Notes: a model not told the origin generated them from the sequence alone. A stretch of DNA of 57,322 nt from Methanobrevibacter sp. (GCF_017427765.1 NZ_JAFRSC010000008.1:1-57322); one strand, 5' to 3'. Shown: positions 34,233 to 42,373, counted from the first letter of the stretch. Numbers and translations are program-made.

Positions 34233-34266
34233 AATTGTATTACAAAATTGATTTTTGTATACAATT
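34233..34266. promoter_or_regulatory. Long inverted repeat downstream of the TATA box, upstream of the 264-aa gene
   Basis: The arms AATTGTAT and ATACAATT (perfect 8 bp) enclose a second nested pair ACAAAA/TTTTGT, so 34 bp show dyad symmetry. It lies between the TATA box and the ribosome-binding site (GGGTGATAAA), over the expected transcription start, a classic place for a repressor operator in archaea. Confidence 0.6.
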
Positions 34267-34283
34267 AAATATTGGGTCGAGGT

Positions 34284-34294
34284 AGTATATAAAT
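34284..34294 (-). promoter_or_regulatory. TATA box of the 264-aa unknown gene
   Basis: The minus strand reads ATTTATATACT, an excellent archaeal TATA box. It sits between the two inverted repeats, about 70 bp upstream of the ATG. Confidence 0.6.
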
Positions 34295-34319
34295 GTATTC
34301 ATTTTTGAAAAATGTATAC
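34295..34319. promoter_or_regulatory. Second inverted repeat upstream of the TATA box
   Basis: GTATTCATTTTT and AAAAATGTATAC form a 12-bp dyad with one mismatch around a central G. It occupies the BRE/upstream side of the TATA box. The GTAT/ATAC ends are shared with the repeat at 34233-34266, so one regulator may bind both. Confidence 0.5.
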
Positions 34320-34349
34320 GCAAAAAAATTAAAAAAAATAAAAGCAAAA

Positions 34350-34964
34350 TTATTTGCTTAATTCAGCTGAAATCTCAAATATCTTATCCAAATCTTTGGA
34401 AAGCTGTTTTTCCTTTAAATTTAAGGATTTGATTCCCTCTTCAGATGAATCAGACTTATTGGTTTTAGTAATTGTAGAAAAAGCATCAATTACTACTTGC
34501 CCGTTTAAAACTCGAAGCAAATCCTCTGATTGTTTAAGGTGCGGACGGATGTCTTTTTCAAAAGTATCCAAAGGATACTCCACAGTATAGAACAGACCCA
34601 CATCCACTTTTCCATCAAAAACAATCCCCTTTTCAATGGAAACAATGCAAAATATCAAGCGTTCAAGCAAAGCCATATAATGGCTTGAAGGGCTTGAGAA
34701 AAATATCGGAACGCCAATTAAAAGAGTATCGCAATTCAAAATTTTTTCAATGATTGGAGAAAGTTCATCCCTCCAGTAACATTTGCAATGATTGCCTTGC
34801 TTTTTACAAATCAGACAAACCCTGCATCCGGATATGCTGAATTTGTACAAATCAATGTATTCAACATCTGCCCCCACAGATTCTGCACCTTCGGCTGCTC
34901 GTTTCATAAGCTGTGCTGTTGTTTCTTTTCGTTTTGGATGGGCATTGATTACAACTGTCTTCAA
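34350..34964 (-). CDS. Iron-sulfur flavoprotein (flavodoxin fold), second of a tandem pair
   Basis: This protein of about 204 aa has a flavodoxin-like fold (TVVINAHPKRKETTAQLMKR at the N-terminus, PIFFSSPSSHYMALLERL in the middle). The compact Cys cluster C-x2-C-x2-C-x6-C (CRVCLICKKQGNHC) is like that of archaeal iron-sulfur flavoproteins (Isf). These carry FMN and [4Fe-4S] and reduce oxygen, peroxide or quinones. I place the start at a TTG at 34964 (LKTVVINAHPK), with GGGGGTGAT upstream. The ATG at 35111 would lie inside the neighbouring gene. The start lies 4 bases after the stop of the first copy, so the two are cotranscribed. Confidence 0.82.
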   Translation of the reverse strand: MKTVVINAHPKRKETTAQLMKRAAEGAESVGADVEYIDLYKFSISGCRVCLICKKQGNHCKCYWRDELSPIIEKILNCDTLLIGVPIFFSSPSSHYMALLERLIFCIVSIEKGIVFDGKVDVGLFYTVEYPLDTFEKDIRPHLKQSEDLLRVLNGQVVIDAFSTITKTNKSDSSEEGIKSLNLKEKQLSKDLDKIFEISAELSK

Positions 34965-34968
34965 ACCA

Positions 34969-35604
34969 TCACCCCCCGGACAGCTCAGCGGAAATCTTAA
35001 AGACTTCTTCCAAATCTTTCGGATATTGAAGCACCAGTTGTTTTTCCTTAAGTTCCTGTGAAAAACCTGCCATGTTATATTTTGAGTAATCTCCAACCTG
35101 AAGTGTGTCACATATTGGATATGATTTTATCTCACCATTCAGATAACTGAATAAAAACTCAATTGAAGATAAACTGTCCTTCATTGACTCTTCATAGAAT
35201 TTCCTTGGAGCGTTCATAGTATAGAAAAGTCCGATATTGACTTTACCTGTATAATAGCTGGATCCGTCATCATATGACATCAAACAAAAAATAAGTCTTT
35301 CAAGAAGTGCTCGAAACTGGCTGGTCGGTTCTCCGAAATAAATCGGTGAGCCTATTAATAACGCATCGGCATCAAGGATTTTTTCAATCAGAGGTGACAA
35401 ATCATCATTATAGTAACATTTTCCTTTGGTTCGCTCTTTTTCCTTGCAGATTAGACAACTTCTGCATCCTTTGAAAACCAAATCATAGAGGTTAATGTAT
35501 TCTGTTTCGGCACCTACGGATTCTGCTCCCTTTTGAGCCGCCTGCATGACTTCAGCAGTGTTCCACTTCTTTCGAGGACTGGCATTGATAATAATCGTTT
35601 TCAT
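34969..35604 (-). CDS. Iron-sulfur flavoprotein (flavodoxin fold), first of a tandem pair
   Basis: The 211-aa protein has the FMN-binding start MKTIIINASPRKKWNTAEVM, a Cys cluster CRSCLICKEKERTKGKC (C-x2-C-x2-C-x9-C), and PIYFGEPTSQFRALLERLIF. It is homologous to its downstream neighbour. In methanogens Isf proteins take electrons from ferredoxin. The pair probably acts in redox defence, in line with the rubrerythrins and ferritin. GGGATTTAA precedes the ATG. The spacing in the last part of the Cys motif differs between the copies (9 versus 6), so the cluster environment may differ. Confidence 0.85.
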   Translation of the reverse strand: MKTIIINASPRKKWNTAEVMQAAQKGAESVGAETEYINLYDLVFKGCRSCLICKEKERTKGKCYYNDDLSPLIEKILDADALLIGSPIYFGEPTSQFRALLERLIFCLMSYDDGSSYYTGKVNIGLFYTMNAPRKFYEESMKDSLSSIEFLFSYLNGEIKSYPICDTLQVGDYSKYNMAGFSQELKEKQLVLQYPKDLEEVFKISAELSGG

Positions 35605-35652
35605 TTAAATCCCAACAGCAACTTCTAAAACATGACAAATTAAGGAAAAATA

Positions 35653-36039
35653 TTATATTCTTCCGCTTTTCTGCAATATGACCATTGCAGCACTGTTTCT
35701 ATACCAGTCGGTACCGTCATCCCACATTGGTTTAAATGATTCAGCCTTCTCTGAAATTGCTGCCAACTCATCAAAGGAATTGTTTGTACGGCCACCCAGA
35801 ATTATAAGTGCATAATAGAAGTTTGCATCTTCAGGATATGCTTCCATCCATGGCTTTATAAGACCGTCTGCAAGACCGATTTCTCCCATTTCAATATAAG
35901 TCTTGAATTCCTGAGCAAAATCTTTTGCTGATTTATTATTTCCTGCTGGTTTTGTGTTTGTTTCTGTTTTAATTTCTTTTGATTCTGTTTTTACTTCTTC
36001 TTTAGGTTTATCTTTTTTGAATCTGTCGAAAAATCCCAT
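35653..36039 (-). CDS. Unknown small protein with MGFFDRF start
   Basis: The 128-aa protein starts MGFFDRFKKDKPKEEVKTES, followed by a Lys/Glu/Thr-rich linker to about residue 40. A helical domain follows (KDFAQEFKTYIEMGEIGLA, DGLIKPWMEAYPEDANFYYA) that looks like a TPR-type pair. Its first residues are nearly the same as in the two HEAT/LRV proteins of the window. I place the start at the ATG at 36039; the upstream frame begins with a GTG at 36048. The function is unknown, and it does not obviously belong to an operon. Confidence 0.6.
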   Translation of the reverse strand: MGFFDRFKKDKPKEEVKTESKEIKTETNTKPAGNNKSAKDFAQEFKTYIEMGEIGLADGLIKPWMEAYPEDANFYYALIILGGRTNNSFDELAAISEKAESFKPMWDDGTDWYRNSAAMVILQKSGRI

Positions 36040-36173
36040 AATGACCACATCATATAAATTTAGATATTAATATATATGGCTAAACTAATATTTAAGTTAA
36101 AAAAAAGAATTAAATTTGATATTTCCAAAAAAAATATACAGTTAAATATCCGATTTAATATTAAAAATAGTTA

Positions 36174-36193
36174 AAGTGTGTGAATACACACTT
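36174..36193 (-). terminator. Hairpin terminator after serS
   Basis: AAGTGTGT-GAAT-ACACACTT forms a perfect 8-bp stem 17 bases after the serS stop. The minus strand continues with T-rich sequence. Confidence 0.6.
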
Positions 36194-36209
36194 AAAAATT
36201 AAAAATAAG

Positions 36210-37487
36210 TTATTTTTTAGCTTCAATGACAGTTTTTCCATTCATGTAAGGGACCAACACTTCAGGAACTTTAACGCTGCCGTCCGGCTGCTGATAATTT
36301 TCCAAAATACAGCACATTGTTCTTTCAGTTGCAATTGCAGTACTGTTTAAAGTGTGCAGGATTTGAGCATCTCCGGAACCTGCTCTTCCAAAACGTGTTT
36401 TGGTTTTACGGGCCTGATAATCTTTACAATTAGTACATGAAACCAATTCCCTGAATGCACCGGAACCCGGGAACCATGCTTCAAGGTCATATTTAATGGC
36501 AGCATTGTCATTTAACGCTGATGATACAATAGCTATAATCTGATATGGAAGACCCAGTTTCTGATAAATCCTCTCGGTTACTTCCATAAGGTGATCGTGC
36601 TGATTTCTTGAATCTTCAGGAGTGGAATAAATAAACTGTTCAATCTTTTCGAATTGGTGAACTCTGAATATGCCTAATGTATCTTTACCGTGAGAACCTG
36701 CCTCTTTTCTAAAGCAGGTTGAAAGGGCACAGTATCTTAAAGGCAAATCTTCAGGAGATATGATTTCATCTCTGTGAAGAGCTGCGAGAGTCTGTTCAGC
36801 AGTTGCAATCAGATACATGTCCTCATTTTCCACTTTGTATAAAGTTTCTTTAAATTCACCCAGTTCAGAAGTTTCTGCTGCAACTTCACCTTTTACAAAA
36901 AATGGTGTTTGCATTGGAATGTAACCTTCTGCTTCAAGTTCTGATAAAGCAAACTGAATCAGTGCCAGGTTTAAGTGAAGAATATCTCTTTTCAGGTAGT
37001 AAAAACGGGCCCCTGCGATACTTGCAGCGGTTTCAAGGTCTGCACCATCGATTTTATTAATCAAATCAACATGATTTAATAGCTCAAAGTCATATTCAGG
37101 AATTTCACCGTAGGTTCTAACAACCACGTTATCATCTTCGGTATCTGAAATCGGAACATCATCATCAATGATGTTTCCCACTTTGTATCTGTAATCCTCT
37201 CTGAGTTTTAAACATTCGGCATTTTTGGCAGTTAAATCTTTGATTTCTGCTGCCACTTCTTTAGATCTGGCAATTACCTCATCCAAATTGCCTTCTTCTT
37301 TTGCTTTTTTAAATGATTTGGATAATTTGTTTTTCTCGGATCTTAAAGAATTAAGTTTTCTTTCACCTTCTCTCCATAAGGTGTCGTATTCAATTACTTT
37401 TTCAACATTTTCAGTATCTCTGAATCTCTTTTTTTCAGAGTCAATAATTATTTCCGGATTTTCTCTGAACAGTTTTATATCTAACAA
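36210..37487 (-). CDS. serS: Seryl-tRNA synthetase (canonical type)
   Basis: The 425-aa class II synthetase charges tRNA-Ser (and tRNA-Sec). The N-terminal arm is a coiled coil (REGERKLNSLRSEKNKLSKS to about residue 100), and the catalytic core has motif 2 (YCALSTCFRKEAGSHGKDT, GIFRVHQFEKIEQF) and motif 3 near LNSTAIATERTMCCILENYQ. It is the canonical type, about 425 aa, not the longer rare type with a zinc site seen in Methanothermobacter and Methanococcus. The start is a TTG (MLDIKLFREN) after AGGGGAC. It is a single gene with its own terminator. Confidence 0.95.
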   Translation of the reverse strand: MLDIKLFRENPEIIIDSEKKRFRDTENVEKVIEYDTLWREGERKLNSLRSEKNKLSKSFKKAKEEGNLDEVIARSKEVAAEIKDLTAKNAECLKLREDYRYKVGNIIDDDVPISDTEDDNVVVRTYGEIPEYDFELLNHVDLINKIDGADLETAASIAGARFYYLKRDILHLNLALIQFALSELEAEGYIPMQTPFFVKGEVAAETSELGEFKETLYKVENEDMYLIATAEQTLAALHRDEIISPEDLPLRYCALSTCFRKEAGSHGKDTLGIFRVHQFEKIEQFIYSTPEDSRNQHDHLMEVTERIYQKLGLPYQIIAIVSSALNDNAAIKYDLEAWFPGSGAFRELVSCTNCKDYQARKTKTRFGRAGSGDAQILHTLNSTAIATERTMCCILENYQQPDGSVKVPEVLVPYMNGKTVIEAKK

Positions 37488-37595
37488 TTTTTGTCCCCTA
37501 AAATATTTTATTCATTATAAGATATGATTGTCTTGTTTTTTAAAGTTAATGTTATTAATCTCTAAAAAATCAAAATTTTAAAAAAAATAGAAAAT

Positions 37596-37617
37596 AATAT
37601 GGTATATCAACCATATT
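37596..37617 (-). terminator. Hairpin terminator after the HxlR-type regulator
   Basis: AATATGGT-ATATCA-ACCATATT is a perfect 8-bp stem starting 4 bases after the stop codon on the minus strand. T-rich sequence follows. Confidence 0.6.
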
Positions 37618-37620
37618 TTT

Positions 37621-37992
37621 TTAGAGCAAAGTTTGTCTAAATGATGCCTTTACATCATTTTTAATTTTATCAGAATATGTTTCACCATCAACGCTTACCA
37701 TAGCTATTTCATACAGTATCTTGTTTAATGATTTTCCTTTTTCAGTTAATCTGTATTTAACATTTTTCCTATCATATTTATCGGCGATACGGTCAATAAG
37801 ACCGTTTTTCTCCATATCTTTAAGACAATTGCTCAATACCTTATTTGAAAGCTCTGGTTTGTCTTCTTTAAATTCATGAAAACGGGTTTTACCTAAAAAT
37901 AAATCACGAATGATTTGAATTACCCATTTTTTACTTATTAAGTTAACAACTAATTCTATAGGACATGATTTAATATGATTAATAGTTTCCAT
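37621..37992 (-). CDS. HxlR-family winged-helix regulator
   Basis: The 123-aa protein is a short MarR/HxlR-type winged helix: CPIELVVNLISKKWVIQIIR, FHEFKEDKPELSNKVLSNCL with the recognition helix, and the wing LIDRIADKYDRKNVKYRLTE. The Cys in the KSCPIE start is typical of thiol- or redox-sensing HxlR proteins. The start at 37992 (METINHIK) has the strong site AGGAGGT 7 bases upstream; the upstream frame to 38043 would overlap it. It is divergent to a promoter region at about 38060-38150, which may be its target. It probably dimerises and binds an imperfect palindrome. Confidence 0.85.
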   Translation of the reverse strand: METINHIKSCPIELVVNLISKKWVIQIIRDLFLGKTRFHEFKEDKPELSNKVLSNCLKDMEKNGLIDRIADKYDRKNVKYRLTEKGKSLNKILYEIAMVSVDGETYSDKIKNDVKASFRQTLL

Positions 37993-38061
37993 GAGTATAC
38001 CTCCTAAAATTGATAGGTTTATAATGACTTGTTTTTTAAGCATATAAACCTTTCGTTTAAA

Positions 38062-38077
38062 GTGACCAAATGGTTAC
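38062..38077. promoter_or_regulatory. Candidate HxlR operator
   Basis: GTGACC-AAAT-GGTTAC is an imperfect palindrome (one mismatch per arm) 9 bases before a plus-strand TATA box and about 70 bases upstream of the divergent HxlR start. HxlR-type regulators commonly bind such sites. Confidence 0.45.
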
Positions 38078-38213
38078 AAAAAACATTTATATGCCCTTTG
38101 CCTAATTCTAATTGAAAGTTACAGAGATGTGCTTTCAAAAACCAGGAGATAGCATAAGTACACCTAAAGGAATGAAAATGAATAATTTTTCCTAAAACTA
38201 GTTAAATCAACGA

Positions 38214-38256
38214 ATTTGAAATCTGTTGTTAGTGAAATGATCTTCAGATTTCAAAT
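38214..38256. repeat. 12-bp inverted repeat with 19-base loop
   Basis: ATTTGAAATCTG (38214-38225) and CAGATTTCAAAT (38245-38256) are perfect complements. It lies within the transcript expected from the TATA box at 38086. It may be the terminator or a structural part of a small RNA. Confidence 0.5.
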
Positions 38257-38544
38257 CCGGCACATATTGTAATAACAATAATTGCCTAATGATTGCGTCA
38301 AAGTTATTTAACCTCCAAATATTCCCTATTGATATTCATTGGATTTCCAGATGGAATTTTTTGAAGATGCATTGAGCATCGCTAAAATCCTAATTTCAAA
38401 AATCACACTTTCCCAAAAAAAGGTAAAAATCAAAAAATTCCCGCTGTCTCACTTTTTTTAATGCAAAATGTTATTTTTAATGAGATACATAGATATAAAT
38501 GTAAATTTAAAATTTACTTTAAAATTCTAATGGAGGGACAATAT

Positions 38545-38871
38545 ATGGAAATTAAATATAACCAAAGGTCTTACAATTACCCTAGTATCATTAAAGGATT
38601 ACTGCACGAAATTTCAAAAAAAGACTTTGATCACTTCCACATTGTATACAGCAACGACAATTACGGAAATTTCTATAAAAATGAAGACAAACTAATTGAA
38701 TTCAGGGACGACCATCTTAAAGAAACTTGCGAAAACGGCGATGTAATCTACTGGGATTACGAAAACATCTGCAAGATAAAAGTAACCAAAAATCATGAAA
38801 TACAAGCTGAAGAAGAAAAAGACGTATTTGATGATAACGACCTGTGGACAGGTAACAGAATTCAATTCTAA
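38545..38871 (+). CDS. Unknown small acidic protein
   Basis: The 108-aa protein (MEIKYNQRSYNYPSIIKGLL and onward) has no signal peptide or membrane helix and is rich in Asp, Glu, Asn and Tyr. I know no family for it. The ATG at 38545 is chosen because GGAGGG lies 8 bases upstream; a longer frame opens at 38461 but starts before this site. A convergent terminator hairpin at 38881-38906 separates it from the HEAT-type protein. It may be specific to Methanobrevibacter. Confidence 0.55.
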   Translation: MEIKYNQRSYNYPSIIKGLLHEISKKDFDHFHIVYSNDNYGNFYKNEDKLIEFRDDHLKETCENGDVIYWDYENICKIKVTKNHEIQAEEEKDVFDDNDLWTGNRIQF

Positions 38872-38880
38872 AATTAAAAA

Positions 38881-38906
38881 TTTGTACAGATTATATTCTG
38901 TACAAA
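38881..38906. terminator. Bidirectional hairpin terminator
   Basis: TTTGTACAGA-TTATAT-TCTGTACAAA forms a perfect 10-bp stem between two convergent genes. AT-rich runs on both sides can serve either direction. Confidence 0.6.
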
Positions 38907-38924
38907 AAACTTATTTTTATTAAT

Positions 38925-39575
38925 TTATATTCTTATACGACGTGAAATAGTGCTTCTAACATCACTAACTTTAACATCCTCATAAATTTTTCTTAAAAGT
39001 TTTTCATCATCGATATTTTCAACGGCAGCAACAATTATATCGCTGTAAGGGTCATTATCATAGGGACCGTTAAGGGCAACCTCTGCCAAGAACGAATCAT
39101 CATTAATATTTTGAACTGCCCTCAAACGAGTTCTATAATCCGTCCTTTTTCGATAAATATCCTTAAAGACAGAATCATCATTAATTTTACGGGCGGCTTC
39201 TTTTCGAACATCCTCACTTCCATCTTCCATAGCAATATCCATTAAAACGTCACGGTCATCAATCTTTTTAACGGTTTGTCGGCGAACACCACTATCAGAA
39301 TCATTTTTAGCAATGTCAATTAAAACTGCCCCATCACCAATCAGATTAACAGCTTCCAGGCGAACACCACCGTTAGAATCATTTTTGGCCAAATCAATTA
39401 AAACCGCCTCGTCACTAATATATTTAACGGCTTCCCGACGAACGCCATCATCAGGGTCATTTTTAGCCAAATCGATTAATATTTCAGGATCGTCAATTTT
39501 ACTTAGTGCTTTTTTTCTAACTTCAGGGTCATCATTTTCCCATTTCGGTTTAGTGAATCTGTCAAATAATCCCAT
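38925..39575 (-). CDS. Short HEAT/LRV-type solenoid protein
   Basis: The 216-aa protein has the same plan as the 651-aa protein at 13.7 kb: the tag MGLFDRFTKPKWENDDPEV, then about six repeats of VRREAVKYISDEAVLIDLAK type with about 26 residues. The final part (ALNGPYDNDPYSDIIVAAVE) is less regular. I chose the ATG at 39575 with GTGATATT upstream; the longer frame to 39656 overlaps the ArsC-like gene. The shared tag and repeats show that the proteins belong to one family, probably cytosolic scaffolds. Confidence 0.75.
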   Translation of the reverse strand: MGLFDRFTKPKWENDDPEVRKKALSKIDDPEILIDLAKNDPDDGVRREAVKYISDEAVLIDLAKNDSNGGVRLEAVNLIGDGAVLIDIAKNDSDSGVRRQTVKKIDDRDVLMDIAMEDGSEDVRKEAARKINDDSVFKDIYRKRTDYRTRLRAVQNINDDSFLAEVALNGPYDNDPYSDIIVAAVENIDDEKLLRKIYEDVKVSDVRSTISRRIRI

Positions 39576-39597
39576 AATATCACAATTAACATTAAAA

Positions 39598-39948
39598 TTA
39601 TAATAATTTGTCTTCCCATTCCTTAACTTTAAAACCGACCAGTACAAAGTCATCACCTACAAGAATTGGGCGTTTAACCAACATCCCATTAGTTGCAAGC
39701 AAATCAAACTGTTCGGATTCTGACATGTCCGGAAGTTTATCTTTTAGTTTGTTTTCCCTGTAAACCATTCCGCTTGTGTTGAAAAACCTTTTAAGAGGTA
39801 AACCTGATTTATTATACCATGCTTCAATTTCACAAGCAGTAGGATTGTCATCTACAATGTGTCTTGATTCATATTCTATATTATGTTCATCGAGCCAGTT
39901 TTTAGCTTTTCTGCAAGTGGAACATTTCGGATAGTGAACGAATAACAT
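39598..39948 (-). CDS. ArsC/Spx family thioredoxin-fold protein
   Basis: The 116-aa protein has the ArsC family start MLFVHYPKCSTCRKAKNWLD with a CxxC pair, VKRPILVG, and the usual C-terminus. True arsenate reductases have a single Cys plus three Arg; here the KRP motif is kept. It may reduce arsenate or act as a glutaredoxin-like regulator. There are no ars genes nearby. It is 22 bases upstream of the HEAT-type gene on the same strand. Confidence 0.82.
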   Translation of the reverse strand: MLFVHYPKCSTCRKAKNWLDEHNIEYESRHIVDDNPTACEIEAWYNKSGLPLKRFFNTSGMVYRENKLKDKLPDMSESEQFDLLATNGMLVKRPILVGDDFVLVGFKVKEWEDKLL

Positions 39949-39979
39949 AATTAATAATTGATTTTTAAGTTAAAAAAAG

Positions 39980-40489
39980 TTATTTGTTATAAATTAATCT
40001 CACCAGAGCAACCACACCAATCAGTGCAGTGATTGTTTCGATTACAGCAGATGAAAAATCAAGTATTGCAAGGAAATATACAATATAAATTGCGCTGTTT
40101 ACAATAAAACCTGTTTTAATTGATTTGATTGTCTTTAAATAGTAATTGCACAATGTAATCTGAACGATAGCTATTATCGGCAACCAACCGACAATTCCCA
40201 TAGTGTTTATTAAAAAACCCAATACAACAGAGATTACTATGAAAAATATTGTCAGTTTAAAAGTTAATTTGTCCTTATAGACAAGTGCATTACGGGCAGC
40301 AGCAATTGCCATTGTAGTCACTCCGGTCCATGATAGGAAAAAAACAGATGAAATCATTAAGATAAAGGCATTTAAAAACTGGTATTTGTAAGCCTGCTTT
40401 TCATCATTAACCCACATGCTTAAAATGATGAAAATACCTGCAATAAGAGATATAAAATTACCAATGATAATATTTAATGCCAAATCCAT
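39980..40489 (-). CDS. YgjV-like inner membrane protein
   Basis: The 169-aa protein has about five or six hydrophobic helices and matches the Imp-YgjV family: NFISLIAGIFIILSMWVNDE, KYQFLNAFILMISSVFFLSW, AAARNALVYKDKL, and LPIIAIVQITLC. The family has no firm function. It stands in a minus-strand row with the ArsC-like and HAD genes. Confidence 0.7.
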   Translation of the reverse strand: MDLALNIIIGNFISLIAGIFIILSMWVNDEKQAYKYQFLNAFILMISSVFFLSWTGVTTMAIAAARNALVYKDKLTFKLTIFFIVISVVLGFLINTMGIVGWLPIIAIVQITLCNYYLKTIKSIKTGFIVNSAIYIVYFLAILDFSSAVIETITALIGVVALVRLIYNK

Positions 40490-40525
40490 ACTAAATAATT
40501 TGTAAAAATTATTAAATATAGTTCA

Positions 40526-41173
40526 CTATGAAACATAGTCGAATAGCTCTTCATAGCTGTCAATGGCTTTTAGAATATAATCATCTTCGTAGTCATTCTG
40601 ATTGCCGTATCCCCATTTAACAACTATACAGTCTATTCCTGCATTTTTGGCTGTTTGAATATCTGTTTTGGAATCTCCAATGTATACTGCTTCACTCTTA
40701 TCAACGCCGGCTTTCCTGATAATCTTTTCAACACCGTAAGGATTCGGTTTTGAAGGATTTATCTCATCATGGCCTTCAATTTCTAAAAAATCAATGTCTG
40801 AGAAAAACTTTTCAACAAACTCATTAAGCGAATAATTCAATCTGTTTGAATTTATGGCCAGCAATATTCCCCTGTCCTGGAGTTTTTTTAATGTTTGACT
40901 AGCCTTTGGAAATGGAACGGTGTTTTCTTTTTTGCAGGAATCGTGAATGTTTAGATAAGTGTTTTTTACGGTTTTCACATTTTCATCAGTTGAATTTTCT
41001 CCAAGCACCAATGAAACAATGCCGTCAATGTTTCCTCCTAAACATTCCAGATATTCCTCTCGGGTCAATGTCGGGAAATTATGAATTTCCAAAGTCTCGT
41101 TAAAACAGATTACAACATCAGCTACCGAATCAAATAATGTTCCGTCAAAATCAAATATAAAAAGTTTTTTCAT
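40526..41173 (-). CDS. HAD-superfamily phosphatase (Gph/PPase type)
   Basis: The 215-aa cytosolic phosphatase has HAD motif I DFDGTLFDS (nucleophile and acid Asp), motif II LLAINSNR, motif III Lys in NPSKPNPYGVEK, and motif IV GDSKTDIQTAKNAG. A helical cap between motifs I and II places it near phosphoglycolate phosphatase. The natural substrate is not clear. The start ATG overlaps the AT-rich gap with the MFS gene. Confidence 0.9.
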   Translation of the reverse strand: MKKLFIFDFDGTLFDSVADVVICFNETLEIHNFPTLTREEYLECLGGNIDGIVSLVLGENSTDENVKTVKNTYLNIHDSCKKENTVPFPKASQTLKKLQDRGILLAINSNRLNYSLNEFVEKFFSDIDFLEIEGHDEINPSKPNPYGVEKIIRKAGVDKSEAVYIGDSKTDIQTAKNAGIDCIVVKWGYGNQNDYEDDYILKAIDSYEELFDYVS

Positions 41174-41194
41174 AATGATAAATAGGTTATCAAG

Positions 41195-42373
41195 CTATTT
41201 ATTTTTTCTCAACGAGTACAGACATATCGGAAGTGCCATCAATGTTATTACTGATGATATAAGATACACTGGAGCATAACTTCCTGTCTGCGATACAAAG
41301 CTTCCAAGCAGTGCAGGTCCAAAGCCCATTGTAGCGTCGCAGAATATGAAAAATGTGGAAATGGCATATGATCTGCGGTGCTGTGATGCATTTCTTGTAA
41401 CGATTGCAGTACAGGCGGAATTGAGCGTACCAAAACCGAGTGCTGCACAAATCGCACAGACAAATACAGTCAGATTTGAAGGATAGACTGCAATTAAAAA
41501 CAGTCCAATAGATTGTGCAATAATTCCTGTAACACATACAATAAGGTCCCCATGCTTGTCCTGAATCCTACCTGCAACAGGTCTTGATAAAACCAGAACA
41601 ACCGAATATATTATAAAAAACCATGAAAATGCCGCTGCCAGATTAACCTGAGATGCATAAAGCCTGTAAAATGATAAAATTGAAACATAACCGAGACTTG
41701 TCAGGGCTGTGAAAAGTGAAACAGGAACTGCACCGATTTCTAAAATCTTTTGAATACCATGATATTCACTCTCGACTTTTTTAACCTCATGATTTGCAGG
41801 GTCATACTTTTTAACATCAACAAAATTAATAAAAATCAGGGCAAGGGCTGAAAAGACACTTGCTGCTATAAAGCAACCTGATGAGCCCATATAATCATAT
41901 AAAAATCCTCCGATATATGGGCCAAGTCCGACAGCTATTGTGGTTCCAAGCATAAAATATCCGAATGCTTCTGCGAAACGTTTTTTGGGAAGGACTGCTG
42001 AGGCTATTGTGACTATTGCATTGGCTGTTGCTCCAAAACCTATTCCGTGAATGAAACGAACAATCAAAAGCAGAGTGACATCATTTACAATGAAATACAA
42101 AAGACAAGAGAGAAAATGAATGCTCATAAAAATCAATGCTGTTTTTCTCCATCCTATACGCTCCAAGGCATTTCCAGAATATATTCTAGAACAGAGCCCA
42201 CCAAAAATATATATTCCAGAAACAAGACCTGCAACAGTGGCGGTACTGCCCATGGAAGTTGCATATTCGGTTACTGTAGACATCAACACATACATTACAA
42301 GCGCTGAAAACAGCAAAGCCCCAAATACCAGAAAGAACTGTTTTGTAAATATCCTATCTTCTTGACCATTCAT
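41195..42373 (-). CDS. MFS transporter
   Basis: The 392-aa protein has twelve hydrophobic helices with the MFS motif A equivalents GNALERIGWRKTAL after helix 2 and GRIQDKHGDLI after helix 8. The helix 4-5 region (RFIHGIGFGATANAIVTIAS) is typical of drug or sugar-type exporters. Substrate is unknown. It is the first gene of the minus-strand line going into the HAD and YgjV genes. Confidence 0.9.
   Translation of the reverse strand: MNGQEDRIFTKQFFLVFGALLFSALVMYVLMSTVTEYATSMGSTATVAGLVSGIYIFGGLCSRIYSGNALERIGWRKTALIFMSIHFLSCLLYFIVNDVTLLLIVRFIHGIGFGATANAIVTIASAVLPKKRFAEAFGYFMLGTTIAVGLGPYIGGFLYDYMGSSGCFIAASVFSALALIFINFVDVKKYDPANHEVKKVESEYHGIQKILEIGAVPVSLFTALTSLGYVSILSFYRLYASQVNLAAAFSWFFIIYSVVLVLSRPVAGRIQDKHGDLIVCVTGIIAQSIGLFLIAVYPSNLTVFVCAICAALGFGTLNSACTAIVTRNASQHRRSYAISTFFIFCDATMGFGPALLGSFVSQTGSYAPVYLISSVITLMALPICLYSLRKNK

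Larger units (their letters stand above)
38044..38544. other. 500-bp gap: promoter, ribosome-binding site and hairpins without an intact gene
   Basis: A plus-strand TATA box (TTTATATG, 38086-38093) follows an imperfect palindrome (38062-38077). A hairpin TTGAAAG/CTTTCAA (38112-38118, 38132-38138) and an AGGAG site at 38144-38148 come next, then only a tiny frame MKMNNFS at 38177. At 38214-38256 there is a 12-bp inverted repeat with a 19-base loop. The rest, to the gene at 38545, is AT-rich without obvious content. The region looks like a lost gene or a small RNA. Confidence 0.4.

Noticed and set aside
34965..35111. N-terminal extension of the second iron-sulfur flavoprotein from the ATG at 35111
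   Set aside because: The extension lies inside the upstream gene and lacks flavodoxin sequence; TTG at 34964 has a strong ribosome-binding site.
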